Shown one piece after another: positions 57,230 to 64,000 of a DNA stretch of 64,000 bases (position 1 is the stretch's first letter; each line of letters opens with the position of its first letter). The DNA is from Methanocorpusculum sp. GTDB taxonomy: Archaea; Halobacteriota; Methanomicrobia; Methanomicrobiales; Methanocorpusculaceae. Both the position numbers and the translations under genes were made by a program. The notes below the pieces were generated by a model that was not told the origin of the DNA, did not search any database, and saw only the letters and a program-made list of their open reading frames with translations. The stretch covers positions 124,001 through 188,000 of the forward strand of contig NZ_JAUSPQ010000008.1 of assembly GCF_030655665.1 (NCBI RefSeq). The letters are read 5' to 3'.

Positions 57230-57991
57230 TTATTTGCCGAGACTGAGGAAGAGATCCTCGTCTGCGGGTATCGTCTCGATTTTACAGTTCTCGCATCTGA
57301 CGTACGGGTATCCGCGGACGAGCACGACCGGCACGCCTTCCGCGGACTCGCCCATCAGAAGTTCGGCAGTCGAGGCGAGCGAGTCGGCGATCGCCCGCCG
57401 GGTCACCTGCAGTTTGTTTCCGTACAGATCGGGCTTTCCCCGCTCGTCGGTGATCGGCAGGATGCCGGAACAGCCGATGGCGACCCCCGACACCCCAAGA
57501 CGCATCGAGTGGGTCCGGGAGTCGATGATGATGACGGCCGTATCTTTTCCGGTGCGTTCACGAATACCGTCCCGCAGCCGTTTGGCACTTGCTTCCGGGT
57601 CGGCCGGGAGACGGGTGACCCACCCGTCCGGGGCGTTTGACTCGTCGATGCCGGCATTAGGCAGGATAAGATCCCATTTTCCAGCAAGGAGATATCCCGG
57701 AATGCCTCCGACGATCGTATCGCTTTCCATCAAAACGACTTCGGCAAGCCGTGGGTCGAGACTATACTTCTCCGCAAGCCGGTGTGCCTCCGCAGACGGG
57801 GTTATGTCGTCCAGGTTGATATTGCGGCCTTCGGTGGTGGAGAGCGGCGACTCGGCAAACAGCAGGATGTCGCCGTCTTCTATTCTCTTTGCATCAGTAT
57901 TGTTGAGGGAGGAGATGACCCGGCCCAGTATATCATCACCGGATACTAGCAGTCCAGTGGAAATCCCATATACAGAAAAGGAACCCGACAT
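57230..57991 (-). CDS. CofE-like F420-0:glutamate ligase family paralogue
   Basis: A 253-aa protein of the F420-0:glutamyl ligase family. ISTGLLVSGDDILGRVISSL, DGDILLFAESPLSTTEGRNINLDDITPSAEAHRLA, and VIIIDSRTHSMRLGVSGVAIGCSGI follow the layout of CofE. The C-terminal region has CENCKIETIPADEDLFLSLG. Compared with the second copy at 59297 it lacks the TDTCGRAFRRGQCG-type motif (reads DSRTHSMRLG), so catalysis may differ. The two copies flank tmk and a HisA-like gene. Confidence 0.7.
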   Translation of the reverse strand: MSGSFSVYGISTGLLVSGDDILGRVISSLNNTDAKRIEDGDILLFAESPLSTTEGRNINLDDITPSAEAHRLAEKYSLDPRLAEVVLMESDTIVGGIPGYLLAGKWDLILPNAGIDESNAPDGWVTRLPADPEASAKRLRDGIRERTGKDTAVIIIDSRTHSMRLGVSGVAIGCSGILPITDERGKPDLYGNKLQVTRRAIADSLASTAELLMGESAEGVPVVLVRGYPYVRCENCKIETIPADEDLFLSLGK

Positions 57992-58040
57992 ATTGGATAG
58001 ATACGCTTTGAACTATTATCAGCTTTCGGATGAAAAAAGA

Positions 58041-58637
58041 TCATTTGGAGGGCAGTGCCCGAATGCTCTTCTCGACGAAGTTCAGGATCGTTTCCGGGTC
58101 CTCTTCGGCGTCTATCAGAAGGAACCGTTCCGGGTCCTCGGCTACCCGTTCGAGATACCGTTTCTGGACTTCTTCGAGGAATGCGTGGTCCTCGAAGTGT
58201 TCCTTTCCGGGTCTGCCGGCAAGTCGGTTCATCGCCACTTCCGGCGCAATCAGCAGAAGGATCGTCAGGTCCGGGCGGATCGACCAGCCTGCATGCACGG
58301 CGGTGAGCCATGCTTTCGGATCCGGAACGATCCCGACAAGCGAGACCTGCTGGTAGGCAAACCTGCTGTCGGAGTATCGGTCGGTGATGACCAGTTTATT
58401 ATTTTCGAGTGCAGGGATCACGATCTGAGCGAGATGGGCTGCATGATCCGCAACAAACAGTGTCGCCTCCGCGAACGGATCCTTGTTTGCCTCGATCTCC
58501 CGGCGGACTGCTTTGTTCACCAGCGGACTACCCGGCTCCTTGGTGAACACCGGGTCAAGATCTGCGAGCCGCGTTTTGAGACCTTCGTAGAGCGTGGACT
58601 TTCCCGCTCCGTCGATCCCTTCGAGTGTGATCAGCAA
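58041..58637 (-). CDS. tmk: Thymidylate kinase
   Basis: A 198-aa P-loop kinase phosphorylating dTMP. Walker A is in LEGIDGAGKSTLYE (about residues 5-18), DRYSDSRFAYQ is the DRY motif near 86, and the lid region follows near 145. The start codon at 58637 overlaps the end of the HisA-like gene by 7 bases. Confidence 0.92.
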   Translation of the reverse strand: MLITLEGIDGAGKSTLYEGLKTRLADLDPVFTKEPGSPLVNKAVRREIEANKDPFAEATLFVADHAAHLAQIVIPALENNKLVITDRYSDSRFAYQQVSLVGIVPDPKAWLTAVHAGWSIRPDLTILLLIAPEVAMNRLAGRPGKEHFEDHAFLEEVQKRYLERVAEDPERFLLIDAEEDPETILNFVEKSIRALPSK

Positions 58638-59296
58638 AATATTCCTTCCCGGATGATCTCTAAGGGGATCTTTCCTTTGTGGACGGCTGTCGAGATGATC
58701 ACGCCGTCGTATCCCGCATCGCTGAGGATGCGAAGATCATCGAGAGAGTTCACGCCGCCTCCGTAGATCAGCGGCTTTTTTGTTGCGGCCCTGATCCGTT
58801 GTGCAAAACCCGGATCGATCCCTGATTCGGTACCGACCGAAGAGATGTTCAGAAGAATGATCCCGTCAAAGGCGTATTTTTCCGCCTCCCGGATCACCTC
58901 GACCGGGTCAAGACCATCAGGGATGACCTTTCCGTCCTTTACATCGACGCTGAGGTATCCGCCGGTGAACTCCTCGAAGGGGGCATCAGCCGTCTCGGTC
59001 CCGACGATGTTCTGGACACCCGGCAGATATTCCTCCGGGATGCTGCAGCCCCGGTCGACCCAGAGCTTCTCCGGGATCGATGCGAGTTTCAGGATCGTCT
59101 CGGTGTGATCGCCGCACAGTCCGATCCGGTCAAGATCGGCAACATACGCGTATTTCGGTTTCATCACCGTGAGATACGACATCGGCTCAGCCGAGGGGGA
59201 AAGCCCCCAGGTCAGGGGTCGATACTGATCCCGGTTGCCGCTTTTCCCGTGGACAACATAGCCGTCCATCAGGTCCATTGAAAGAATCACGTCCAT
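58631..59296 (-). CDS. HisA/HisF-related TIM barrel protein
   Basis: A 221-aa half-barrel-repeat protein. MDVILSMDLMDGYVVHGKSGNRDQYRP at the N-terminus and LSVDVKDGKVIPDG plus LIYGGGVNSLDDLRILSDAGYDGVIISTAVHKG at the C-terminus match the HisA-related family found in methanogens and kept apart from true hisA. The pathway is unknown; the surrounding cofE-type genes suggest cofactor metabolism. It starts one base before the end of cofE. Confidence 0.72.
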   Translation of the reverse strand: MDVILSMDLMDGYVVHGKSGNRDQYRPLTWGLSPSAEPMSYLTVMKPKYAYVADLDRIGLCGDHTETILKLASIPEKLWVDRGCSIPEEYLPGVQNIVGTETADAPFEEFTGGYLSVDVKDGKVIPDGLDPVEVIREAEKYAFDGIILLNISSVGTESGIDPGFAQRIRAATKKPLIYGGGVNSLDDLRILSDAGYDGVIISTAVHKGKIPLEIIREGIFC

Positions 59297-60034
59297 TTAT
59301 GGTTTCATAGCCTTTCTGATCAGGTCTTCTTCTTTGGTGAAGTAGAGCGAGTCATGGCCTTTCCAGGTGCCGCAGCCGGTAAATTTCACTGCCGGGATCC
59401 CGTTGTTGCTCTCCCCCATAATGAAGTTGGAGAAGGCCGCGATCTCATCGACGACTGCCTCTTCTGTGATCTCGAGTTCCAGACCAAAGAGGTCATGGTC
59501 GCCGCGGAAGTCCCGGATCGCGGTCATGCCTGCCCAGCCGATGGCGTTTCCACACTGACCGCGGCGGAATGCCCTTCCGCAGGTATCGGTCACGATGACG
59601 CCGACATCCTTTCCGGTGATCGTTTTGACGGCTTCCCGGATCTCTGTACACTCGGCCGACGGATCTTTTGGGAGGATGATGATATTTTCGCCTTCTATAT
59701 TGCTGTTGTCAACACCGGCGCGCACACCTACATGGCCGCAGGGAACTTCGGAGAGGATGAACGGATACTCCTGGATGATCTCGGTGGACGAATCCAGGAT
59801 CGCCTGGATGAACCGGGGGTCTTCTTTGGTGAGCCCGGAGATCCGGATCGCATCCGGAGAGGGCGTGATATCCGCGAGTGCGCGGGTATATCCTTTAGCT
59901 TTCGAAACGATCGTTGATGCGACACAGAGGATATCCCCGTCCTGAAATGTGGTATTTTTGCAGATTATTGCCGGAAGATCATCGCCTTTCTGAATGAGCG
60001 GGATCCCGGAAATTCCCGTTACCTGAATTGACAT
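59297..60034 (-). CDS. cofE: Coenzyme F420-0:L-glutamate ligase
   Basis: A 245-aa enzyme adding glutamates to F420-0 in a GTP-dependent reaction. ILCVASTIVSKAKGYTRALADI, RAGVDNSNIEGENIIILPKDP and the metal-site motif VIVTDTCGRAFRRGQCGNAIG (about residues 147-167) are intact; FIMGESNNGIPAVKFTG follows. It is the first gene of the cluster cofE, hisA-like, tmk, cofE paralogue. Confidence 0.87.
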   Translation of the reverse strand: MSIQVTGISGIPLIQKGDDLPAIICKNTTFQDGDILCVASTIVSKAKGYTRALADITPSPDAIRISGLTKEDPRFIQAILDSSTEIIQEYPFILSEVPCGHVGVRAGVDNSNIEGENIIILPKDPSAECTEIREAVKTITGKDVGVIVTDTCGRAFRRGQCGNAIGWAGMTAIRDFRGDHDLFGLELEITEEAVVDEIAAFSNFIMGESNNGIPAVKFTGCGTWKGHDSLYFTKEEDLIRKAMKP

Positions 60035-60128
60035 AGACAGTTCATATTTACCTCTCTGCTAATAAAAGCAAGGGTTTAGATGCGGGGGAATCTTTTTCAC
60101 TCCCTGCGCCAATCATCATTTGATATAT

Positions 60129-60404
60129 ATGAGTACCTACCGGGTGATCCGCTGTCCAGGTTGTCATCAGTTTACCTACACTGATTACTATGGAAAGTGG
60201 AAGCTTTGCCCTGTCTGCGGGGAGGTGATCTCGGTTCGAAACGTTCCGGTGTATCTGGAAGTGGACGATTTCTCCGAGGCTGAAATGCTCATAAAAGAGG
60301 TGGAACGGTATCTTTCCCATACCGGACGGTTCGATCTGACGAGGGAAGAGGTGGATCTGATTCGGGAGAGGTATATGGAGTGGCTCCGGGGCACAGCCGT
60401 ATAA
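60129..60404 (+). CDS. Zinc ribbon protein (DUF1922-like)
   Basis: A 91-aa protein starting MSTYRVIRCPGC at 60129; the ORF continues upstream only to a TTG. CPGCHQFTYTDYYGKWKLCPVCGE contains two CxxC pairs spaced as a zinc ribbon. The C-terminal half (AEMLIKEVERYLSHTGRFDLTREEVDLIRERYMEWL) is helical. Similar short zinc ribbon proteins are common in methanogens without known function. Convergent with the 50-aa zinc protein below. Confidence 0.65.
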   Translation: MSTYRVIRCPGCHQFTYTDYYGKWKLCPVCGEVISVRNVPVYLEVDDFSEAEMLIKEVERYLSHTGRFDLTREEVDLIRERYMEWLRGTAV

Positions 60405-60413
60405 GGACCGGGT

Positions 60414-60566
60414 CTACCAGAGTTTTCCGCAGTGGGGGCAGAGGATCGCAAGCCGCCTGCCGCACCGTGGACAGTAGAGTTTTCCCCGCGTGTCCTGGAT
60501 CAGTTCGGTGCCGCACTCCCGACAAAATATCTCGCGTTTGAAGCCGCATGTGTGCTGAACTACCAT
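60414..60566 (-). CDS. 50-aa double zinc-ribbon protein
   Basis: A complete short ORF, MVVQHTCGFKREIFCRECG to LCPHCGKLW, below usual length cut-offs. CRECG, CPRCG and CPHCG give three CxxC pairs, plus Cys7, in 50 residues; such tiny multi-Cys proteins are typically zinc binding. The start is at 60566 and the stop 60414. No ribosome site is obvious. It ends 10 bases from the convergent zinc protein. Confidence 0.6.
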   Translation of the reverse strand: MVVQHTCGFKREIFCRECGTELIQDTRGKLYCPRCGRRLAILCPHCGKLW

Positions 60567-60643
60567 AGAATACTATTGTCGATTCATATAGATTAATGCG
60601 AAGGTTCTTTTTATTCTCATGTTAATATCATAGAGTCAAAATC

Positions 60644-60727
60644 GCGAGGGTTGCCAAGCCAGGTTAACGGCGCAGGGTTTAGGACCCTGTCTCTAGGAGT
60701 TCAAGGGTTCGAATCCCTTCCCTCGCA
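60644..60727 (+). tRNA. tRNA-Leu (UAG)
   Basis: An 84-nt class II tRNA with acceptor GCGAGGG/CCCTCGC, discriminator A, anticodon stem CAGGG/CCCTG with anticodon TAG at 60680-60682, a long variable arm (TCTCTAGGAG region) and T arm AGGG-TTCGAAT-CCCT. No intron and no encoded CCA. Confidence 0.95.
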
Positions 60728-60859
60728 TCGCTCTGTTTTCTTAGAACATTTTCAGCCGGTCCGATTGACCAAAGAGCTTTTATTACGGCACGGATCTGCG
60801 TCGTCGGGCACCAGATCCTGCGCTTTTCTTGATGAACCGGTATTTCATATAATGGTATG

Positions 60860-60910
60860 CAATACAAAACAAAATGTAAAATATTATTTACATTGACGTT
60901 GAATAATAGT
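60860..60910 (+). promoter_or_regulatory. Promoter with 22-bp palindromic operator
   Basis: AATGTAAA (60873-60880) and TTTACATT (60887-60894) are perfect 8-base arms around ATATTA, overlapping the likely TATA element of the secreted-protein gene at 60953. A dyad sitting on the TATA box is a classic repressor site. Confidence 0.5.
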
Positions 60911-60952
60911 ATTGCCGGGAGACCGGTAAATAAACACTTAGAAACCGTCATC

Positions 60953-61291
60953 ATGAATACCACCTCTAAAATACTGACATTACTGTTTGCAGCAATGTTT
61001 TTGATCATCCCTGTCGCGGCAGTTGAAGAGGAAGAGATATGCGTTGTCACGCAAGACCCGGTCAGCCTGTATCCTCACCTCGTGCATATCAGTTTTACCA
61101 CGCATACCGAACTCCCGGAACATGCTGAATTGAGCCCATTCTTCCGGGAAGATCTGATCGAGATCGAAGAAACGGAAGAAATCAGTGAGGATGTAACTGC
61201 CTGGTTCATGAATAATGAAATCTCTGCGGGATCGGATGGATCCGTCATCACCCCTGACACCGGGGAAGACCCTCAGCCTGCTGCGGCATAA
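60953..61291 (+). CDS. Small secreted acidic protein
   Basis: A 112-aa protein; the start at 60953 places a signal peptide (TSKILTLLFAAMFLIIPVAA) at the N-terminus, although the frame is open further upstream. The mature part is very acidic (VEEEEI near the cleavage site, EIEETEEISED), with one Cys and no further membrane segment. No family is recognised. Promoter palindrome at 60873-60894. Confidence 0.6.
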   Translation: MNTTSKILTLLFAAMFLIIPVAAVEEEEICVVTQDPVSLYPHLVHISFTTHTELPEHAELSPFFREDLIEIEETEEISEDVTAWFMNNEISAGSDGSVITPDTGEDPQPAAA

Positions 61292-61403
61292 AACGTGATC
61301 ATCCCTTTTTTGAAGAAAAATCATTTTTCACCCTCTATTCCTGGATAATGAAAGGGGCATTGTTTACAAACTCTAAAATATTCTTCCAACGGATATAGTC
61401 ACT

Positions 61404-62096
61404 ATGAAACATAACCTCGCGTTCCCAGCTCTTCTGCTGGTCATCGCCCTTGTCGGTCTGATCATCACCGCAGGCTGCATCGGCACTACTACTACAACTC
61501 CCGGCACCTCATTCTCCGGCACCGGAAACGGCAGCATTGCCACCGAACTTCCGGCCGGTGTCTATACCGTCACAATAACCCAGGCCAGCGCCGAAATGAC
61601 AGACCTCACCGTTGAGACCAAAGAGATGGGTATCTCAGTTCAGGGAAGATACACGGACGCCGCAGCATCATCTGCCAAAACCGCAGACGGCTGGGTATGG
61701 TCCTATGCTCTGCAGACCGATGGAAAACCGACCCTCACCATCAACGCGACCGGTGCCTGGAAAGCAGACTTTGCCTTCCCGCAGCAGATCGACGGCATTC
61801 CTCCCCAGACCTTCACGGGTATCGGCAATGCAGCCACGCCTTTCTTCATGATCAACAAGGGTAATGTCTCCTTTGCGATCGAAGCGACGAACAACACCGC
61901 TATTGAAGTTCACCTGATGGATTATGACGGCAATCTTTTCATGGACAAAACGAACACCTTTGAAGAGCCTCTTGCCTACCACCTGGGCGCCTACAATGAT
62001 ACGATCATCGTCCCGATCACCGAATCCGGCAACTATCTCCTCAATGTGATCTGTGACGGCGAGTGGTCTGTCATCGTCTCCGAAGAACAGGCATAA
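61404..62096 (+). CDS. Predicted lipoprotein of unknown function
   Basis: A 230-aa protein with a hydrophobic N-terminus ending in the lipobox LIITAGC (Cys26), so it is probably a lipid-anchored surface protein. A Thr-rich linker follows, then beta-rich sequence (GVYTVTITQASAEMTDLTVETKEMG, WVWSYALQTDGKPTLTINATGAWKADFAFPQQ) like small sandwich domains. The last 70 residues repeat similar strands (IIVPITESGNYLLNVICDGEWSVIV). No enzyme motif seen. Confidence 0.65.
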   Translation: MKHNLAFPALLLVIALVGLIITAGCIGTTTTTPGTSFSGTGNGSIATELPAGVYTVTITQASAEMTDLTVETKEMGISVQGRYTDAAASSAKTADGWVWSYALQTDGKPTLTINATGAWKADFAFPQQIDGIPPQTFTGIGNAATPFFMINKGNVSFAIEATNNTAIEVHLMDYDGNLFMDKTNTFEEPLAYHLGAYNDTIIVPITESGNYLLNVICDGEWSVIVSEEQA

Positions 62097-62106
62097 CTTC
62101 TTCCAG

Positions 62107-62155
62107 CCGCCGCAGGATAAGTTCCTGAATAAACCGGCGGTCTTCTTTTTTTCTT
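62107..62155 (+). terminator. Terminator after the lipoprotein gene
   Basis: CCGCCG (62107-62112) pairs with CGGCGG (62135-62140) across a 22-base loop that has its own AGGA/TCCT pairing, followed by a T-rich run at 62141-62155. Confidence 0.6.
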
Positions 62156-62255
62156 TCGACCGGTATCTATCCCTCCGTAGGGAAGCTACGCGTTCAGTTT
62201 CGTTCCTGCCGTCAGGATACGTTTTTTTGCCTCCAAAACGCATATCATAGGTACT

Positions 62256-63140
62256 ATGAAAACCTTGCAGGAGTATCTTATCGCCTCACATGCCCCTGAG
62301 GATTTGGGAAAAATAATCATGCTGATCGCGGATCAGGCAGGACCGATCCGTTCCGCATTTATCAGCAACCAGAATTATGCGGGTTCCACCAACTCTTCCG
62401 GCGAGGATCAGGCAGAAATGGACACCTGGGCCGATACCAGAATCACCTCTGTTCTGCAGGAAAGCGGGCTTGTCCGTGCCGTTGCTTCCGAAGAGCAGGA
62501 GGATATCACGCTGATGTCCCCTTCTGCGAAGTATTCAGTCGTGATGGACCCTCTCGACGGCTCCTCGCTGATCAAGGTGAACCTGAGCGTTGGAACGATT
62601 GTCGGGATCTATGAGGGCGATGTTCTTCAGGCGGGAAACCAGCTTCGCGCCGCATTCTATATGCTGTATGGTCCGATGACCACCTTGACCATCTCGCTTG
62701 GAAACGGGGTCTCCATCTTTGCCATGAACGCGGAAGGGACCTACGTTCTCTTAAAAGAGAACGTGAAAATCCCGGAAGGAACGCTCTGTGGGAGCGGCGG
62801 TCTGCGTCCCGAGTGGACCGATAAACACATCCAGTACATGAATGAGATTGAGTGCGAGGGCGGAAAGAACCGGTATTCAGGTTCCTTCGTTGCCGACTTC
62901 CACCAGATCCTGGAGTATGGGGGCGTGTATGCCTATCCGGCAACCAAAAAGTCGGCTTCCGGTAAACTACGGCTGGTCTTCGAGATCAACCCGATCGGGT
63001 TCCTCGCGGCCCAGGCAGGCGGGCGCGTCTCGAACGGCGAGTCCTCGACTCTGGATATCGTGCCGACGAAGGTCCACCAGAGAACGCCGGTGTATGTCGG
63101 CAGCTGCGGGATGATCGCGAAGATCGAGGCGATCCGCTGA
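62256..63140 (+). CDS. fbp: Fructose-1,6-bisphosphatase, class I
   Basis: A 294-aa enzyme of gluconeogenesis. The metal and substrate motifs of class I FBPase are visible: SEEQED near residue 80, MDPLDGSSLIKVNLSVGTIVGIYEG near 100-124, YGPMTTLTISLGNGVSIF near 138, and FEINPIGFLAAQAGG near 247 with LDIVPTKVHQRTPVYVGS. Most archaea use class IV or V enzymes; class I occurs in some Methanomicrobiales and halophiles, probably by old transfer. The next gene starts 2 bases later. Confidence 0.9.
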   Translation: MKTLQEYLIASHAPEDLGKIIMLIADQAGPIRSAFISNQNYAGSTNSSGEDQAEMDTWADTRITSVLQESGLVRAVASEEQEDITLMSPSAKYSVVMDPLDGSSLIKVNLSVGTIVGIYEGDVLQAGNQLRAAFYMLYGPMTTLTISLGNGVSIFAMNAEGTYVLLKENVKIPEGTLCGSGGLRPEWTDKHIQYMNEIECEGGKNRYSGSFVADFHQILEYGGVYAYPATKKSASGKLRLVFEINPIGFLAAQAGGRVSNGESSTLDIVPTKVHQRTPVYVGSCGMIAKIEAIR

Positions 63141-63142
63141 GT

Positions 63143-63802
63143 ATGCCTATCACGGTCTCGGTTTTTGCAAAATCGGTCGGCGGCGTTTGTGAAACGACCC
63201 GGGTCTTTCCCGACATCCTCCAGACGGCGGCAAAGATGCTCAAAAAGGCGGAAGGAGAGATCCTTATCGACTCGTTTGTGACCCACACGGCCGACCGGCT
63301 GGTCCTGATCACGACGCATGCGCCGGATGTCCAGCCGGATCAGCTGATCGAGGCGGCATTCTCCGCAGCTGAAGAGATCGCAGAAAAACGGCATCTGTTC
63401 TCTGGTTCCGATCCGGTCTCAATCTGCCGGATGACGATAGAGGAGCGGGAGAACGAGCCGCTTCTGGTGTTCCTCGCCGGATCGGATATGATCCCGTGGG
63501 GTGAGGTGATGATCCCGAATCAGAATACTCTCGCGGACGGAGTTTTGTTCCTTACCCGTGCCGGCGGGGAGTTCCCGTCCACGGCTGAGTTCTGTGAACG
63601 GTTCGCACGCCGCGGTCTGAATCAGCTGGGGGTCTGCCCGGTGAGTCTCTGTGATTCGTCGAATGTCAGAACAACGGTCATCCCGGTGGTCGGACTCGGT
63701 TTTTCTCTCTTCCAGGGAAAACTTACCGGACCGGTGGATCTCTTTGACACACCGCTTTTTGATGCTCCCAGGTTCTGGGCTTCGGATCGGCACGCTGAGT
63801 GA
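63143..63802 (+). CDS. Degenerate FBP aldolase/phosphatase-like protein
   Basis: A 219-aa protein whose N-terminus MPITVSVFAKSVGGVCETTRVFPDIL follows the start of archaeal FBP aldolase/phosphatase (class V), with ILIDSFVTHTADRLVLITTHA and later TIEERENEPLLVFLAGSD in matching order. The metal ligands are changed: the Asp11 position is Ser, the His18 position is Thr, and the paired Asp motif reads AspArg. It is about 150 residues shorter than the active enzyme. A pseudoenzyme or regulator of the class I FBPase next door is inferred. This homology is read by eye. Confidence 0.45.
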   Translation: MPITVSVFAKSVGGVCETTRVFPDILQTAAKMLKKAEGEILIDSFVTHTADRLVLITTHAPDVQPDQLIEAAFSAAEEIAEKRHLFSGSDPVSICRMTIEERENEPLLVFLAGSDMIPWGEVMIPNQNTLADGVLFLTRAGGEFPSTAEFCERFARRGLNQLGVCPVSLCDSSNVRTTVIPVVGLGFSLFQGKLTGPVDLFDTPLFDAPRFWASDRHAE

Positions 63803-63879
63803 TCGTGTCTTCAAATCCGAATTTTATTTGGATAAATATCTCAAATATATTCTAATACCTCTATTTTTGCGCTGATGTC

Positions 63880-63953
63880 AATCTATATAATCTCAAAAAC
63901 ACATCTATCAATTATCTCTCGGTTTTCCTCCGTGAGACAAGGGAGGCTTGAAA
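63880..63953 (+). promoter_or_regulatory. hcp promoter and ribosome site
   Basis: A TATA box CTATATAAT at 63883-63891 would start the mRNA near 63915; GGGAGG (63941-63946) lies 7 bases before the ATG. Upstream 63803-63880 is AT-rich and unresolved. Confidence 0.6.
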
Positions 63954-64000
63954 ATGTTTTGTCAGCAGTGCGAAGAAACCGCGGGGAACCTTGGCTGTAC
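63954..64000 (+). CDS. hcp: Hybrid-cluster protein (hydroxylamine reductase), 3'-truncated by window edge
   Basis: Only 15 codons are visible, but MFCQQCEETAGNLGC matches the start of hybrid cluster proteins (usually MFCYQCEQT...GC), whose N-terminal cysteines bind the [4Fe-4S] cluster. The role is removal of nitric oxide or hydroxylamine under anaerobic stress. A TATA box and a good ribosome site precede it. Confidence 0.8.
   Translation, partial: MFCQQCEETAGNLGC

Noticed and set aside
63810-63845. Possible dyad ATCCGAA/TTGGAT upstream of hcp
   Set aside because: It contains a mismatch, lies far upstream of the TATA box, and is within chance expectation for AT-rich DNA.

Overview
This window is a chromosomal segment of a methanogenic euryarchaeon, most likely of the order Methanomicrobiales and perhaps close to Methanocorpusculum. 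The genus is an inference from gene content, not from any search. The evidence for a methanogen is coenzyme F420 genes (cofC, two cofE-type genes), methanofuran biosynthesis (mfnB), an MsvR-type V4R regulator, archaeal RNase P proteins, archaeal-type ProRS, AlaRS and PheRS, a proteasome alpha subunit, NAC, prefoldin, RpoP, an intron-containing tRNA-Tyr, archaeal lipid reductase, and a PGF-CTERM-like sorting tail.

Layout. 1-6320 is a complete tightly overlapping tryptophan operon, trpEGDCFBA (trpE cut at the window edge). 6392-9429 holds a geranylgeranyl-reductase-family gene and a Ni/Co-type ECF transporter pair with an operator-like palindrome in its promoter. 9590-10057 is a self-contained small transcription unit: promoter, structured leader, 37-aa basic ORF and terminator. 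10147-14353 holds two genes that together look like a split large 2-hydroxyacyl-CoA dehydratase/activase-type protein. 14484-19039 carries proS, a NusA-like KH protein, hisE, mfnB and guaB. 19092-26632 carries a membrane-anchored HTH protein, alaS and a vitamin B12-type importer operon (btuFCD plus a TIM-barrel enzyme).

26633-28160 is the largest non-coding block (about 1.5 kb). It is full of palindromes and two long inverted repeats, one of them flanking an AT-rich core, which resembles an archaeal replication origin or a mobile-element scar. 28161-33491 is a minus-strand translation operon (pheT, pheS, trpS, endA). 33589-39009 holds a surface protein, msvR, an rnz operon and small zinc proteins. 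39141-39460 carries three tRNA genes (intron-bearing Tyr and two identical Asp). 39529-49736 is a long minus-strand run: a TPR protein, cofC, a DHPS-like gene, glyA, a pyridine nucleotide-disulfide oxidoreductase, nadE, a degenerate TtuA-like protein, trmI, nac, a PUA protein and a RecJ-like DHH protein.

49799-56498 (plus strand) carries nnr, moaC and then the archaeal translation/proteasome superoperon (rpl15e, rnp3, rnp2, psmA, sdo1, rpl37ae, rpoP, Brix gene, pcc1, pfdB). The exosome genes usually found between sdo1 and rpl37ae are absent. 56559-64000 contains a foreign-looking acetyltransferase, a cofE-paralogue/tmk/hisA-like/cofE cluster, small zinc ribbons, tRNA-Leu, two secreted proteins, a class I fructose-1,6-bisphosphatase followed by an apparently catalytically dead relative of the archaeal FBP aldolase/phosphatase, and the first codons of hcp.

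No CRISPR array, intact insertion sequence, rRNA or prophage was seen. The most promising unexplained elements are the 9590-10057 small unit, the palindrome-rich 26.6-28.2 kb block, the pseudo-FBPase at 63143, the PP-loop-less TtuA-like protein at 46205, and several palindromic promoter operators.
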